64,000 nucleotides of DNA from Tundrisphaera sp051175315 (GTDB lineage Bacteria; Planctomycetota; Planctomycetia; Isosphaerales; Isosphaeraceae). The translations under genes were made by a program, and so were the position numbers. The stretch's first letter is position 1. Each line of letters starts with the position of its first letter. Shown here in pieces: positions 26,848 through 36,959 of the stretch. The stretch is from NCBI RefSeq assembly GCF_051175315.1, contig NZ_CP195100.1, positions 4,030,001 to 4,094,000 of the forward strand, read 5' to 3'. The notes under the pieces are model-generated. The model did no database searches. It worked only from the letters and a program-made list of their open reading frames with translations, and was not told where the DNA came from.

Positions 26848-27840
26848 ATGAACACGTCACAACCGACCCCGAAGCGTCGCCGCACCCCCACCCTCTCCGC
26901 CGAGGGCCTGGAAACCCGCCAACTCATGACCGGGGGCGTGGGCAACACCTTCGCGATCGTCCCGGCCACGCTCAACAAGCCGGGCGGGCAGGTCTCCGTG
27001 TCGTTCGTGCTCGACCCCAAGCTGATCTCGGTCCCCAAGGGGAAGAAGTCGATCGTCCTCGGGCTCGACGTCGCCCCGGATTCCGGGTCGGCGGCCTCGC
27101 CGGTCGTCAAGTCGGTGACCGCCCCGGGCGGGAAGGTCCTGAAGGTGACCAACGCCGTCTACGACAAGGCCGTGAAGAAGGGCGGCAATGACGGCAACGG
27201 CAACAAGTCCAGCGCGGTGACGGTCACGATCCCGACCAGGGATCTCCTGGCCGGAAAGGCCCAGACCTACAAGGTCAACGTCCGGGGGGCCAACGCGAAG
27301 ACGGGCGACATGCTCGTCGGCTTCTTCATCCCCGGCGACGCCGATGGCAACGGGATCGTCGATACGGCCGACTCCAACGCCACGTCCTACGCCATGGGGG
27401 CGGTGGCCACCAGCACCACGAGCACCGCGGCCGCCGACACCTCGAAGTATGACTTCGACATCGACTCCAACCGGAATGGCCGGATCGATAAGGCCGACCT
27501 GAATTTCGTCAACAAGAACAAGGGCCTCAAGGTCCTGGTCTCGCCCGTGATCACCGCGAACCTGGACCCGGCCAGCGATAGCGGCCTGGCCGACCGCATC
27601 ACCAACATCCCGGACATCAAGATCAACGGCACCGCCACCCCGGGCGCCTCGATCACCTACTCCGAGGCCAGCGACAAGACGACGCCGGTCACGACGATGG
27701 CCGATGTCGCGGGCAACTACACCATCAACGTCCGCCTCGGCGAAGGCTCGAACACCTTCAAGGTCGAGACCCGGGACGGGTTCAACCAGAAGATCGTCGG
27801 CACGATCGCCCCGATCACCTACAGCACCACCGCGACCTGA
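26848..27840 (+). CDS. Surface protein with dockerin-like EF-hand pair and LETRQLMTGG N-terminus
   Basis: A 330-residue protein. The N-terminus has no hydrophobic signal but carries basic residues followed by LSAEGLETRQLMTGG (residues 16-30), matching the LExRxLL(S/T)G-type motif common at the start of planctomycete extracellular proteins. Residues 35-155 are a beta-sandwich (cohesin/cadherin-like). Two calcium-loop sequences follow: DADGNGIVDTAD (164-175) and DIDSNRNGRIDKAD (204-217), spaced like a dockerin type I pair. Residues about 250-325 are an Ig-like domain (IKINGTATPGASITY). It is probably exported and calcium-binding. Partners are unknown, and no cohesin protein was recognised in the window. 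Confidence 0.78.
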   Translation: MNTSQPTPKRRRTPTLSAEGLETRQLMTGGVGNTFAIVPATLNKPGGQVSVSFVLDPKLISVPKGKKSIVLGLDVAPDSGSAASPVVKSVTAPGGKVLKVTNAVYDKAVKKGGNDGNGNKSSAVTVTIPTRDLLAGKAQTYKVNVRGANAKTGDMLVGFFIPGDADGNGIVDTADSNATSYAMGAVATSTTSTAAADTSKYDFDIDSNRNGRIDKADLNFVNKNKGLKVLVSPVITANLDPASDSGLADRITNIPDIKINGTATPGASITYSEASDKTTPVTTMADVAGNYTINVRLGEGSNTFKVETRDGFNQKIVGTIAPITYSTTAT

Positions 27841-27897
27841 TCGATCCCCCTGTTCGACGAGCCGATGCCGATGACACCCCCGGCCCGCGTCGGGGGT

Positions 27898-28449
27898 TCA
27901 CGGCGGGCTCGGCACGCCCCTCGCCGGGGCCTCGACACCACCTCCGTCGGCCTCGATCGCGTAGAGCATGCACCGGTGGTGCATGAACTGGATGACCCGC
28001 TCCTGGCGGAGCCCCACCTTCTCGGCCACCCGCCTCGATCCGAGGTTGTACCGGTCGATGATCGAGACCATCCGGCCGAGCCCGAAACGGCCGAAGCCCA
28101 GGTCGCGGACCGCGCGGGCGGCTTCCGTCGCCAGCCCGAGCCCCCAACGGTCGCGCGCCAGCAGGTAGGCGATCTCGACCTCGTCGGCCCCCTGGAGCTT
28201 CTGGGGCAGGAGGCCGCAACGGCCGATCAGCCGGCCATCGGCGCGATCGACCGTCGCCCACAGGCTGAACCCGTGCTGGGCCTGCAAGGCGATGCAGCGT
28301 TCGAGGTCGCGGCGGGTCTCCTCGCGAGTCCTCGGGCCGGACGGGAAATGGCGCATGACTTCGGGATCGCCCTGGATCTCCGCCAGGTCGTCGATGTCTT
28401 CGTGCCTGAGGTGGCGGAGGATGAGGCGTTCGGTCTCGACCACGAGCAT
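27898..28449 (-). CDS. GNAT family N-acetyltransferase (RimJ/RimL type)
   Basis: A 183-residue GNAT acyltransferase. The ATG at 28449 starts the family's typical first strand (MLVVETERLILRHL); the open frame continues upstream without similarity. Motif A, which binds acetyl-CoA, is present as ARDRWGLGLATEAARAVRDLGF, and the following YNLGSRRVAEKVGLRQER segment is typical of RimJ/RimL-like members that acetylate ribosomal proteins or small amines. The acceptor is not predictable. It is divergent from the aldo/keto reductase with about 240 bases between the starts. Confidence 0.9.
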   Translation of the reverse strand: MLVVETERLILRHLRHEDIDDLAEIQGDPEVMRHFPSGPRTREETRRDLERCIALQAQHGFSLWATVDRADGRLIGRCGLLPQKLQGADEVEIAYLLARDRWGLGLATEAARAVRDLGFGRFGLGRMVSIIDRYNLGSRRVAEKVGLRQERVIQFMHHRCMLYAIEADGGGVEAPARGVPSPP

Positions 28450-28691
28450 CGGCAGGTTCGCCTCGGGGGCCGGACCATCGGGCTGGGAGCCTCCATTATT
28501 CGTAGCGCCCCCCGACCTCGGCAACCCTCCGGCCGGGCGAGGCTCGGCCGCCCGTCCGGGAATTGCCAGATGGTTGTTGAACACCCGGCGTGGGGCCCGC
28601 ACAATGGGCGCGGTCGCACCGCGGTGGGGCCGGCGCCTACGCGGTGGGCGCCAGGGACCGAGCCAGCCTCGATCGATGGGGAGATGCGAAG

Positions 28692-29894
28692 ATGGAAGGA
28701 ACGTGCGGAGGCAACCGGCGCCACTTCTTGAAGACGGCCGCGGCCGCCGGCGCCGCGATGGGCCTGGCCGATCCCGCCCTGGCCGCCCCCCCGGCGACGC
28801 CGATCCCGCTGGTCACCCTGGGCAAGACCGGCCAGAAGGTGACCAAGCTCGGCATGGGGACGAGCTGGAACGTGGACCCGTCCTTCGTCCAGAGGGCCCT
28901 GTACGCGGGCGTCCGCTACATCGACTCGTCGGAGACCTACGAGCGCGGCCAGTCGGAGAAGACGATCGGCCAGGTGCTGGAACGGACCGGCATGCGGAAG
29001 GACGTGTTCCTGGTCACCAAGAACAGCAGCTACTCCCGCGCCCAGGGCGACGCCAAGGCCAGGTCGTTCGAGACCCACCTGGAAGCCAGCCTCGAACGGC
29101 TCAAGACCGATTACGTCGATGCCTATTACATGCACGGTGTGTCCGGCAAAGACCTGTCGATCTTCAAGGACGAGGGGGTCAAGAAGACGTTCGAGAAGCT
29201 GAAGAAGGCGGGCAAGATCCGCTTCGCCGGATTCAGCTGCCACGACGCCATGATCTCCGAGATCATCGAGGCCGCCGCCGAGGCGGGCTGGATCGACCAG
29301 ATGATGATCGAGTTCAACTTCCGGAAGATGGACGGCGATACCCTCCGCCGGGCCGTGGACGCCGCTTCGAAGGCCAACATCGGCATCGTGGCCATGAAGA
29401 CCCAGGGCGGGGCCAAGGAGTTCAAGCTGGGCGATGAGGTCCCGAGGATGACCGCCCTCGTCGAAAAGGGGCTCGCCATCCCCCAGGCGGCGCTCAAGAG
29501 CGTGTGGAATGACGAGCGGATCCACGCGATCGTCAGCGAGATGACCAACACCGAACAGCTCAAGATGAACCTGTCGGCGAGCCTCGAAGCCCTGACCCCC
29601 AAGGAGGCCCGCCTGCTCGAAGAGCACAAGGCCCGGACAGCCAACCTCTACTGCCACGGGTGCGGCCACCTGTGCGAGACCGCGGCCCGAGGCGTCCCGG
29701 TCGATACCGTCCTGCGGTACTACCGCTATTACCAGGGGTATGGCAAGCGCGAAGAGGCCCGGGCCCTGTACCAGGCCCTGCCGCCGGCCTCGCGGGCGAT
29801 CGCCGACGCCGACCTCGCCGGACTCGACGCGTCCTGCCCGCACGGCCTGCCGGTGGTCCAGCTCCTCCGGGACGCCGACCGCCACCTCGCCTGA
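28692..29894 (+). CDS. Tat-exported aldo/keto reductase with C-terminal iron-sulfur motif
   Basis: A 400-residue protein from the ATG at 28692 (GGGGAG upstream). Residues 9-31 are a twin-arginine signal (NRRHFLKTAAAAGAAMG). Residues 38-300 are an aldo/keto reductase barrel with the catalytic set Asp78, Tyr83 (IDSSETYERG), Lys110 (LVTKN) and His149 (YYMHGV). The C-terminus has Cys321, Cys324, Cys328 (YCHGCGHLCE) and Cys382-Pro (SCPHGL), the pattern of a [4Fe-4S] cluster seen in ferredoxin-like aldo/keto reductases. It probably reduces a carbonyl substrate outside the cytoplasm after folding with cofactor, which is why Tat would be used. The substrate is unknown. Confidence 0.88.
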   Translation: MEGTCGGNRRHFLKTAAAAGAAMGLADPALAAPPATPIPLVTLGKTGQKVTKLGMGTSWNVDPSFVQRALYAGVRYIDSSETYERGQSEKTIGQVLERTGMRKDVFLVTKNSSYSRAQGDAKARSFETHLEASLERLKTDYVDAYYMHGVSGKDLSIFKDEGVKKTFEKLKKAGKIRFAGFSCHDAMISEIIEAAAEAGWIDQMMIEFNFRKMDGDTLRRAVDAASKANIGIVAMKTQGGAKEFKLGDEVPRMTALVEKGLAIPQAALKSVWNDERIHAIVSEMTNTEQLKMNLSASLEALTPKEARLLEEHKARTANLYCHGCGHLCETAARGVPVDTVLRYYRYYQGYGKREEARALYQALPPASRAIADADLAGLDASCPHGLPVVQLLRDADRHLA

Positions 29895-29916
29895 GACGGC
29901 CCGCCGGGCCGGACGG

Positions 29917-30120
29917 TCACTCTTCCTCGACCTCCGGCCCTTTCGCCATCCCGTCGGCCGGCTCGATCGGGGCCGAGCCCGGGATGGTGTAGCTCCCGTC
30001 GATCCAGCGGCCCAGGTCGACCATCCGGCAGCGATCCGAGCAGAACGGGAAGCTCGGCAGGTCGTCCAGCCGGGCCAGTTCGAAGGCCTTGCCGCAGATC
30101 GGGCACCGGCCCCGGATCAC
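29917..30120 (-). CDS. yacG: DNA gyrase inhibitor YacG (zinc protein)
   Basis: A 67-residue protein with the YacG zinc site: Cys6 and Cys9 (RCPICGK), then Cys27 and Cys31 (PFCSDRCR), followed by the family's MVDLGRWIDGSY stretch. In Escherichia coli YacG binds GyrB and inhibits gyrase. The C-terminal 20 residues are acidic and Pro-rich. Its ATG overlaps the stop of the FmdB-type gene by 4 bases (ATGA), so it is the last gene of the leftward dnaJ-grpE-fmdB-yacG unit. Confidence 0.92.
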   Translation of the reverse strand: MIRGRCPICGKAFELARLDDLPSFPFCSDRCRMVDLGRWIDGSYTIPGSAPIEPADGMAKGPEVEEE

Positions 30121-30455
30121 GTGGCGGCCCCCCCGGTGGACGGCTTGGACTCGGGCTTCGGGGCGGACGAGGAGGACGAGGAGGACGAGGAGGACGAGGA
30201 GGACGAGGAGGACGAGTCGGCCGCCGGCTTCGAAGCCGATTTGTCGGCCTCGGCCCCCTTCTTGTAGGAGTCGCTCCGGTAGTCGGTCTGGTAGAAGCCG
30301 GAGCCCTTGAACAGGATCGCGGCCCCCGCGCCGATCTTGCGGCGGAGCTTCGGCTCGTTGCAGGACGGGCAGATGGTCTGCGAGTCGGCCTTGATCGATT
30401 CGAAGGCCTCGAATTCGTGCCCGCAGGCGTCGCAGATATAGTCGTAGGTCGGCAT
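30117..30455 (-). CDS. FmdB-type zinc ribbon protein with a 17-serine tract
   Basis: A 112-residue protein. Residues 1-40 form the FmdB/CxxC zinc ribbon (MPTYDYICDACGHEFE), with Cys8, Cys11, Cys29 and Cys32. Residues 45-75 include GSGFYQTDYRSDSYKKG, the family's conserved tail. After a short linker comes an uninterrupted run of 17 serines, then a Pro/Lys-rich end. FmdB proteins are putative regulatory or redox zinc ribbons, and none has a firm function. Overlaps with yacG and an 18-base gap to grpE place it in the chaperone operon. The serine tract is encoded by a 9-base tandem repeat and is therefore prone to length change. Confidence 0.9.
   Translation of the reverse strand: MPTYDYICDACGHEFEAFESIKADSQTICPSCNEPKLRRKIGAGAAILFKGSGFYQTDYRSDSYKKGAEADKSASKPAADSSSSSSSSSSSSSSSSSAPKPESKPSTGGAAT
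30166..30216. repeat. 9-bp tandem repeat (GACGAGGAG, five copies plus a partial copy)
   Basis: Five perfect copies of GACGAGGAG at 30166-30210, followed by GACGAG at 30211-30216. On the minus strand the repeat reads as serine codons and encodes the 17-serine run of the FmdB-type protein. Because the unit is a multiple of three, copy-number change would lengthen or shorten the tract without a frameshift. Confidence 0.95.
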
Positions 30456-30473
30456 GGGTTCCCTTCGGATCGG

Positions 30474-30965
30474 TCAGAGCACCGAGACGGCGACCTTGGA
30501 TGGGCGGAGGACGCGGTCTTTCAGCTTGTAGCCCTTGACCAGCTCGGCCACGACGGTCCCCTCCGGCTTGTCGGCGTGGCTCTGCTGCATGATGGCTTCG
30601 TGGAGATTCGGGTTGAACGGCTCGCCGAGGGCCGCGATCGGCTCCACGCCGTGCTTGCCCAGCGCGTCGACCAGCTGCTTCTGGACCATGTCCAGGCCGG
30701 CGACGATCCCGGAGGCGCCCTCGGCCCTGGCCGCCTCGATGGCGCGGTCGAAGTTGTCGAGCGCGTTCAGGACGTCCTGCGCCAGGGGCACGATCATGTA
30801 CTGGCGGTCGTTGTCGGCCTGGATCTTCGACCGTTTCTGGTAGTTGGCGAACTCGGCGCGGAGCCGGAGCAGCTGATCCTGGCAGTCATCGCGCTGGCGG
30901 GTGACTTCCGCGAGTTCGTCGCCGGCCGGGCCGATCGAGTCGTTGGCAGTGCTCGGGTCGCTCAT
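30474..30965 (-). CDS. grpE: GrpE nucleotide exchange factor
   Basis: A 163-residue GrpE, the ADP-release factor for DnaK. The ATG at 30965 follows GAGGAG; a longer frame upstream overlaps dnaJ and is not needed. A long N-terminal helix (residues about 15-60, QLLRLRAEFANYQKRSK) leads to the dimerisation region and the C-terminal beta-wing (GEPFNPNLHEAIMQQ, GTVVAELVKGYKLKDRVLRPSKVAVS), which matches the family signature closely. It lies 10 bases after dnaJ on the same strand. No dnaK is in the window. Confidence 0.96.
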   Translation of the reverse strand: MSDPSTANDSIGPAGDELAEVTRQRDDCQDQLLRLRAEFANYQKRSKIQADNDRQYMIVPLAQDVLNALDNFDRAIEAARAEGASGIVAGLDMVQKQLVDALGKHGVEPIAALGEPFNPNLHEAIMQQSHADKPEGTVVAELVKGYKLKDRVLRPSKVAVSVL

Positions 30966-30975
30966 GAGACTCTCC

Positions 30976-32121
30976 TCAGGAACGCGCCTCGTCGGCGGCT
31001 TCCTCGTCCTCGGTGAAATAATCACGGAGCTTCTCGAAGAAGCTCTTCCGCTTCGGACTGACGACCTCGTGCTCGATCTCGGCGAGTTCGCGGAGCAGCT
31101 CTTCCTGGCGCGTGCTGAGATGCCTCGGGGTCTCCACCAGCACCTCGATCAGCTCGTCGCCGCGGCCCCGGCCGTTCAGGTCGGGCATGCCCCGGCCCTT
31201 GAGCTTGAGCACGTCGCCGCTCTGCGTCCCCTTGGGCACGGTCAGCCGATCGGGGCCGTCCAGGGTCGGCACCTCGATCTCGGCGCCCAGGGCCGCCTGC
31301 GGGAAGCTGATCGGGACCTGGCAGACCAGGTCGTTGCGGTGCCGTTCGAAGAACGGATGCGGCTTGACCTGGATCTGGACCCGGAGGTTGCCCCGGGGCG
31401 CACCGGGGTCGCCGGCCTCCCCCTGGTTCCGCAACTGGAGCCACATCCCGGTCTCGACGCCGGGCGGGACGTCGATCTTGAGGTGGGCCATCGACGGCAC
31501 CTTGCCCTGGCCCTTGCAGGACGGGCAGGGGTCGTTGATCCGCACCCCGTCCCCGCCGCAGGCCGGGCAGGTGGTGGCCACCTGGAAGAACCCGCGCGAC
31601 TGGACGACCTGGCCCTGGCCCGAGCAGTAATTGCAGGTGGTGGCGACGGTGCCCTTCTTGGCCCCGGACCCCTTGCACTCGCCGCAGGCCTCGGCGCGGG
31701 TCACGTCGACCGCCTTGGTCGTGCCCCGGGCGGCCTCGATCAGCTCGATGTCGATCTTCATCAGCAGGTCCTGCCCGGGCCGGGGCCCGCGCTTCCGCTG
31801 CTGGAACAGGTCGCCGAACAGGCCGCCGCCGAAGATGTCCCCGAACGCCGACATGATGTCGTCGGCGTTGCGGAAGTCGTGGTGGGCGGCCCCTTCCAGC
31901 CCGGCGTGGCCGTAGCGGTCGTAGCGGGCTCGCTTCTGCTGGTCGGACAGGACCTCGTACGCCTCGGCCGCTTCCTTGAACCTGGCCTCGGCCTCGGCGT
32001 CGCCGGGGTTGCGGTCCGGGTGGTTCTTCAGGGCCAGTTGCCGGTAGGCCTTCTTGATGTCGTCCGTCCCCGCGTCCTTCTTCAGGCCGAGGACTTCGTA
32101 ATAATCGCGCTTCGTGGCCAT
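30976..32121 (-). CDS. dnaJ: Chaperone DnaJ
   Basis: A 381-residue full-length type I DnaJ. The J domain lies at residues 5-70 (RDYYEVLGLKKDA), with His-Pro-Asp at 34-36. Next come a Gly/Phe-type region around the FGGGLFGDLFQQR motif and the zinc domain with four repeats (CGECKGSG, CNYCSGQG, CPACGGDG, CPSCKGQG). The C-terminal substrate-binding domains (VPPGVETGMWLQLRNQGEAG, VPKGTQSGDVLKLKGRGMP) follow. The ATG at 32121 is chosen because the J domain starts there; upstream in-frame codons add nothing recognisable. It heads the leftward dnaJ-grpE-fmdB-yacG unit. DnaK, its partner, must be elsewhere. Confidence 0.96.
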   Translation of the reverse strand: MATKRDYYEVLGLKKDAGTDDIKKAYRQLALKNHPDRNPGDAEAEARFKEAAEAYEVLSDQQKRARYDRYGHAGLEGAAHHDFRNADDIMSAFGDIFGGGLFGDLFQQRKRGPRPGQDLLMKIDIELIEAARGTTKAVDVTRAEACGECKGSGAKKGTVATTCNYCSGQGQVVQSRGFFQVATTCPACGGDGVRINDPCPSCKGQGKVPSMAHLKIDVPPGVETGMWLQLRNQGEAGDPGAPRGNLRVQIQVKPHPFFERHRNDLVCQVPISFPQAALGAEIEVPTLDGPDRLTVPKGTQSGDVLKLKGRGMPDLNGRGRGDELIEVLVETPRHLSTRQEELLRELAEIEHEVVSPKRKSFFEKLRDYFTEDEEAADEARS

Positions 32122-32265
32122 CGGCACGGGATCTCTTTCGGGGCCCGGTTGCGGCGGGTCGTCAGGCTCCAGGATAGCATAATCCACCCCGGTCGCGACA
32201 CGCCGCTTGGCCCCCGCCTCCCTCACGTATTGGGATCGACTATTTTGATATCAGCCGAATTCGGA

Positions 32266-32616
32266 TCAACCACGAGCTTCACGAGTGACTCTCAGGACGC
32301 GTTTGCTATGGACATCATCCCTGAAGAGGAGGATGCCCACGCCAGACCATGCAACCAGCGAAATGCAACAGATCACCAAGGTACATCGGAGCCACTCGGA
32401 CAGGAGGTCATCCCAGCCCATCTGGCCAGGACTCGCCAATGAGTCGATTGCGCCGAATATCACGGAGCCAGTCGGGAACGCAAAGGCAAACCAGATCGAA
32501 CATTTCAGCCAAACGAGCGGACTTCGATCTTTGGCGTCCCGCCAGGGGGAGGGCAGAATGGGCCGATGACAACCCACACCGCCATCTTGATGTGCCGATT
32601 CAGCAGAAACCTCCAC
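32266..32616 (-). CDS. Small hypothetical membrane protein
   Basis: A 116-residue protein that I do not recognise. It has two likely membrane helices (LKCSIWFAFAFPTGSVIFG and CTLVICCISLVAWSGVGILLF), then a short basic tail. A GTG start at 32616 is preceded by GAGGA. The surrounding DNA is less GC-rich than the rest of the window, which suggests a recent arrival or a relaxed sequence. It lies between dnaJ and groEL but shares no obvious function with them. The call is moderate because codon bias is weak in so short a gene. Confidence 0.5.
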   Translation of the reverse strand: MEVSAESAHQDGGVGCHRPILPSPWRDAKDRSPLVWLKCSIWFAFAFPTGSVIFGAIDSLASPGQMGWDDLLSEWLRCTLVICCISLVAWSGVGILLFRDDVHSKRVLRVTREARG

Positions 32617-32689
32617 GACGTTCCTCGATCATGAGGGTGCCGGGACGGTGAGATCCGCCGCCGGCACCCTCATCGATCCGATCAGAGGA

Positions 32690-34315
32690 TCAGCGGACCG
32701 AACCTTCGGCGCGGGCCGCGTTCTTGTCCTCATCGTCCTTGACGTTGGTGATCATCGCCTCGGTGGTGAGCATCAGGGCGGCGATCGAGGCGGCGTTCTG
32801 GAGGGCGGAGCGGGTGACCTTGGTGGGGTCGACGATCCCGGCCTCGAACATGTCGACGTACTCGCCGGTGTTGGCGTTGAAGCCCTTCGACCCGGTGAGC
32901 GACTTGACCTCTTCGGCGATCACGCCGCCGTCGTGGCCCGAGTTGCCGGCGATGTGGCGGATCGGCTCTTCGAGCGACCGGAGGATGATCGCAGCGCCCA
33001 GCTTCTCGTCGCCGGAGAGAGTGTCGTGCACCTTCTGGACGGCGGGGATGACGCGGAGCAGGGCGGTGCCGCCGCCCGGGACGATCCCTTCCTCGGCCGC
33101 CGCGCGGGTGGCGTGGAGGGCGTCCTCGACGCGGGCCTTGACTTCCTTCATCTCGGCTTCGGTCGCGGCACCGACGTTGATGAGGGCGACGCCGCCGGAG
33201 ATCTTCGCCAGGCGCTCCTGGAACTTCTCCTTGTCGTACTCGCTCTCGGTCTCGCTGATCTGGCGGCGGAGCTGCTCGACGCGCTTCTGGATGTCCTCGC
33301 GCTTGCCGGCCCCCTGGATGATCGTCGTGTTGTCCTTGCTGACCTTCACCTGCTTGGCGTGGCCGAGCTGGTTGAGCTGCAAGTTCTCCAGCTTCAGGCC
33401 GAGGTCCTCGCTGATCACCGTGCCGCCGGTCAGGATCGCCATGTCGCCGAGCATCGCCTTGCGGCGGTCGCCGAACCCGGGGGCTTTGACGGCGCAGATG
33501 TTGAGGATGCCGCGGAGCTTGTTGACGACCAGGGTGGCCAGGGCCTCGCCGTCGACGTCCTCGGCGATAATCAGGAGCGGCTTGCCCGACTGGGCGACCT
33601 TCTCCAGCAGGGGGATCATCTCGCGGAGGTTGCCGATCTTCTTCTCATGGAGAAGGATCAGGGCGTCGTCGAGCACGGCCTCCATGGAGGTCGGGCTGGT
33701 GACGAAGTAGGGGCTGAGGTAGCCCTTGTCGAACTGCATCCCCTCGACGAATTCGAGCGTCGTGGCGGCGGTCTTGCCTTCCTCGACGGTGATCACGCCG
33801 TCACGGCCGACCTTCTCGACGGCGTCGGCCAGCAGGGTGCCGATCGTCTTGTCGTTGTTGGCCGAGATCGTCCCGACCTGGGCGATCTCTTCCTTCTTCG
33901 ACACGGGGCGCGACAGGTTGGTGGTCAACTCCTCGACGGCGGCCTCGACGGCCTTCTCGATGCCGCGACGGATCGCGGTCGGGTTGGCGCCGGAGGTGAC
34001 GTTCTTCAGCCCTTCGCGGAAGATGGCACGGGCCAGGATGGTGGCCGTGGTCGTGCCGTCGCCGGCGACGTCCGACGTCTTGGACGCCACGACGTTGACC
34101 AGCTTGGCCCCCATGTTCTCGAACGGGTCGGGCAGTTCGATCTCCTTGGAGACCGTGACGCCGTCCTTGGTGACCGTGGGGCCGCCGAAGGACTTGCTCA
34201 GGATGACGTTGCGGCCGGTCGGGCCGAGCGTGGTGCCGACGGCGTGGGCCAGGATGTCGACGCCTTCCAGCATCTTCCGGCGGGCGGCATCGGAGAACAA
34301 AAGCTGCTTGGGCAC
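32690..34315 (-). CDS. groEL: Chaperonin GroEL (copy without GGM tail)
   Basis: A 541-residue 60-kDa chaperonin with full-length GroEL structure: the equatorial ATP site (TTLGPTGRNVIL, DVAGDGTTTATILARAI), the apical domain with the substrate-binding region (GYLSPYFVT) and the C-terminal equatorial part (AAAEEGIVPGGGTALLR). The extreme C-terminus is NVKDDEDKNAARAEGSVR rather than the Gly-Gly-Met tail found in the other copy. GroEL copies without GGM tails are often specialised paralogues. It lies 134 bases after groES on the same strand, so groES-groEL forms the standard unit while the GGM copy precedes groES. Confidence 0.96.
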   Translation of the reverse strand: MPKQLLFSDAARRKMLEGVDILAHAVGTTLGPTGRNVILSKSFGGPTVTKDGVTVSKEIELPDPFENMGAKLVNVVASKTSDVAGDGTTTATILARAIFREGLKNVTSGANPTAIRRGIEKAVEAAVEELTTNLSRPVSKKEEIAQVGTISANNDKTIGTLLADAVEKVGRDGVITVEEGKTAATTLEFVEGMQFDKGYLSPYFVTSPTSMEAVLDDALILLHEKKIGNLREMIPLLEKVAQSGKPLLIIAEDVDGEALATLVVNKLRGILNICAVKAPGFGDRRKAMLGDMAILTGGTVISEDLGLKLENLQLNQLGHAKQVKVSKDNTTIIQGAGKREDIQKRVEQLRRQISETESEYDKEKFQERLAKISGGVALINVGAATEAEMKEVKARVEDALHATRAAAEEGIVPGGGTALLRVIPAVQKVHDTLSGDEKLGAAIILRSLEEPIRHIAGNSGHDGGVIAEEVKSLTGSKGFNANTGEYVDMFEAGIVDPTKVTRSALQNAASIAALMLTTEAMITNVKDDEDKNAARAEGSVR

Positions 34316-34449
34316 GGGCGGGGCTCCTTGGGGGAGCGATCCGAGTCCCTCTCGCGGCGGCCGGCGGGGGCGAGCTTGGGTTCGTTTGGGAAACCCGGGG
34401 CCCGCCCCGTTCGGCCGTCATCGCGGGAGGACGGCGGATCGCTGCGACC

Positions 34450-34743
34450 TCACTTGAGGATCTTGGCCAGGATGTCGGATTCGCGGAGGATCTTGATCTC
34501 CTCGCCGTCGACCTTCAGCTCGGTGCCGGAGTACTTGCCGAAGAGGATCTCGTCCCCTTCCGCCACCCCGATCGGGGCACGCTCGCCGTTGTCGAGGAGC
34601 TTGCCGGGGCCGACCGAGACGACGCGGCCGCGCTGGGGCTTCTCCTTGGCGGTGTCGGGGAGGACGATCCCGCCCGTGGTCTTCTCTTCGGCTTCGATCT
34701 GCTTGATCACGACGCGGTCTTCGAGCGGGCGAATCTTGGCCAT
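34450..34743 (-). CDS. groES: Co-chaperonin GroES
   Basis: A 97-residue GroES, the lid of the GroEL chamber. The ATG at 34743 gives the canonical opening MAKIRPLEDRVVIKQIEAEE and has AAGGA upstream; an in-frame ATG 24 bases earlier (MNRKEPTA) is less likely. The mobile loop (EKTTGGIVLPDTAKEKPQRG) and the core strands are intact. It sits between two groEL genes. A 6-bp GC hairpin (34789-34805) in the 132-base gap upstream could reduce read-through from the GGM groEL. Confidence 0.97.
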   Translation of the reverse strand: MAKIRPLEDRVVIKQIEAEEKTTGGIVLPDTAKEKPQRGRVVSVGPGKLLDNGERAPIGVAEGDEILFGKYSGTELKVDGEEIKILRESDILAKILK

Positions 34744-34875
34744 CGCGGTCGGTTCCTTGCGATTCATATCGGATTCAGGGGAAACCGACCCCGCGAGCTG
34801 CGGGGCCGGGTCGTATCGCGTGTCGACGTTGGGTTCGTATGGGATCGGGGCAGGGGAGCGATTGGCGACCGCCGA

Positions 34876-36570
<1,695 letters not shown>

Positions 36571-36959
36571 GTGAAAATCTCCCTGCGTCGCGGACGAAAC
36601 ACCCCGGCTCCCGGGTCACCGGGGCACCGGCGGGGCAACCAGCGTCTGCCCCTTCCGAGAATTTCGGATTCGCACACCCAATATGCAAGGGCTATACCGC
36701 ACCATTCGAACGGCACGCTAGCGATTACAACCAAAAGACTTATGACACAATCCGATTTTACCGGATGCTCACTTCCCCTGCCGTTTTGACAGCAGGATCG
36801 GACATGACAGTCGCCCATCCGAAGCGTGGCCAACCCGGTCGGATGGGCGATCCGATTGAGCGGGAGAACGCCCCACTCGACGCCGCAAAACGAGCGAGGA
36901 AAGTCCGCGAAGCAGGGGTCGATGCCGCGGCCTCGGGTCGCGGTTGGACGAGTCGACGA
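36571..36959. other. Intergenic region upstream of groEL, 389 bp
   Basis: No open frame here looks like a gene. The stretch about 36660-36790 is much lower in GC than the window average and is the natural site of the heat-shock promoter for the leftward chaperonin genes. It contains an imperfect palindrome around GCACCATTCGAACGGCAC near 36700. No CIRCE element was found. Confidence 0.5.

Noticed and set aside
36571..36780. Possible CIRCE heat-shock operator upstream of groEL
   Set aside because: No TTAGCACTC-N9-GAGTGCTAA or close variant was found; only an imperfect palindrome is present.
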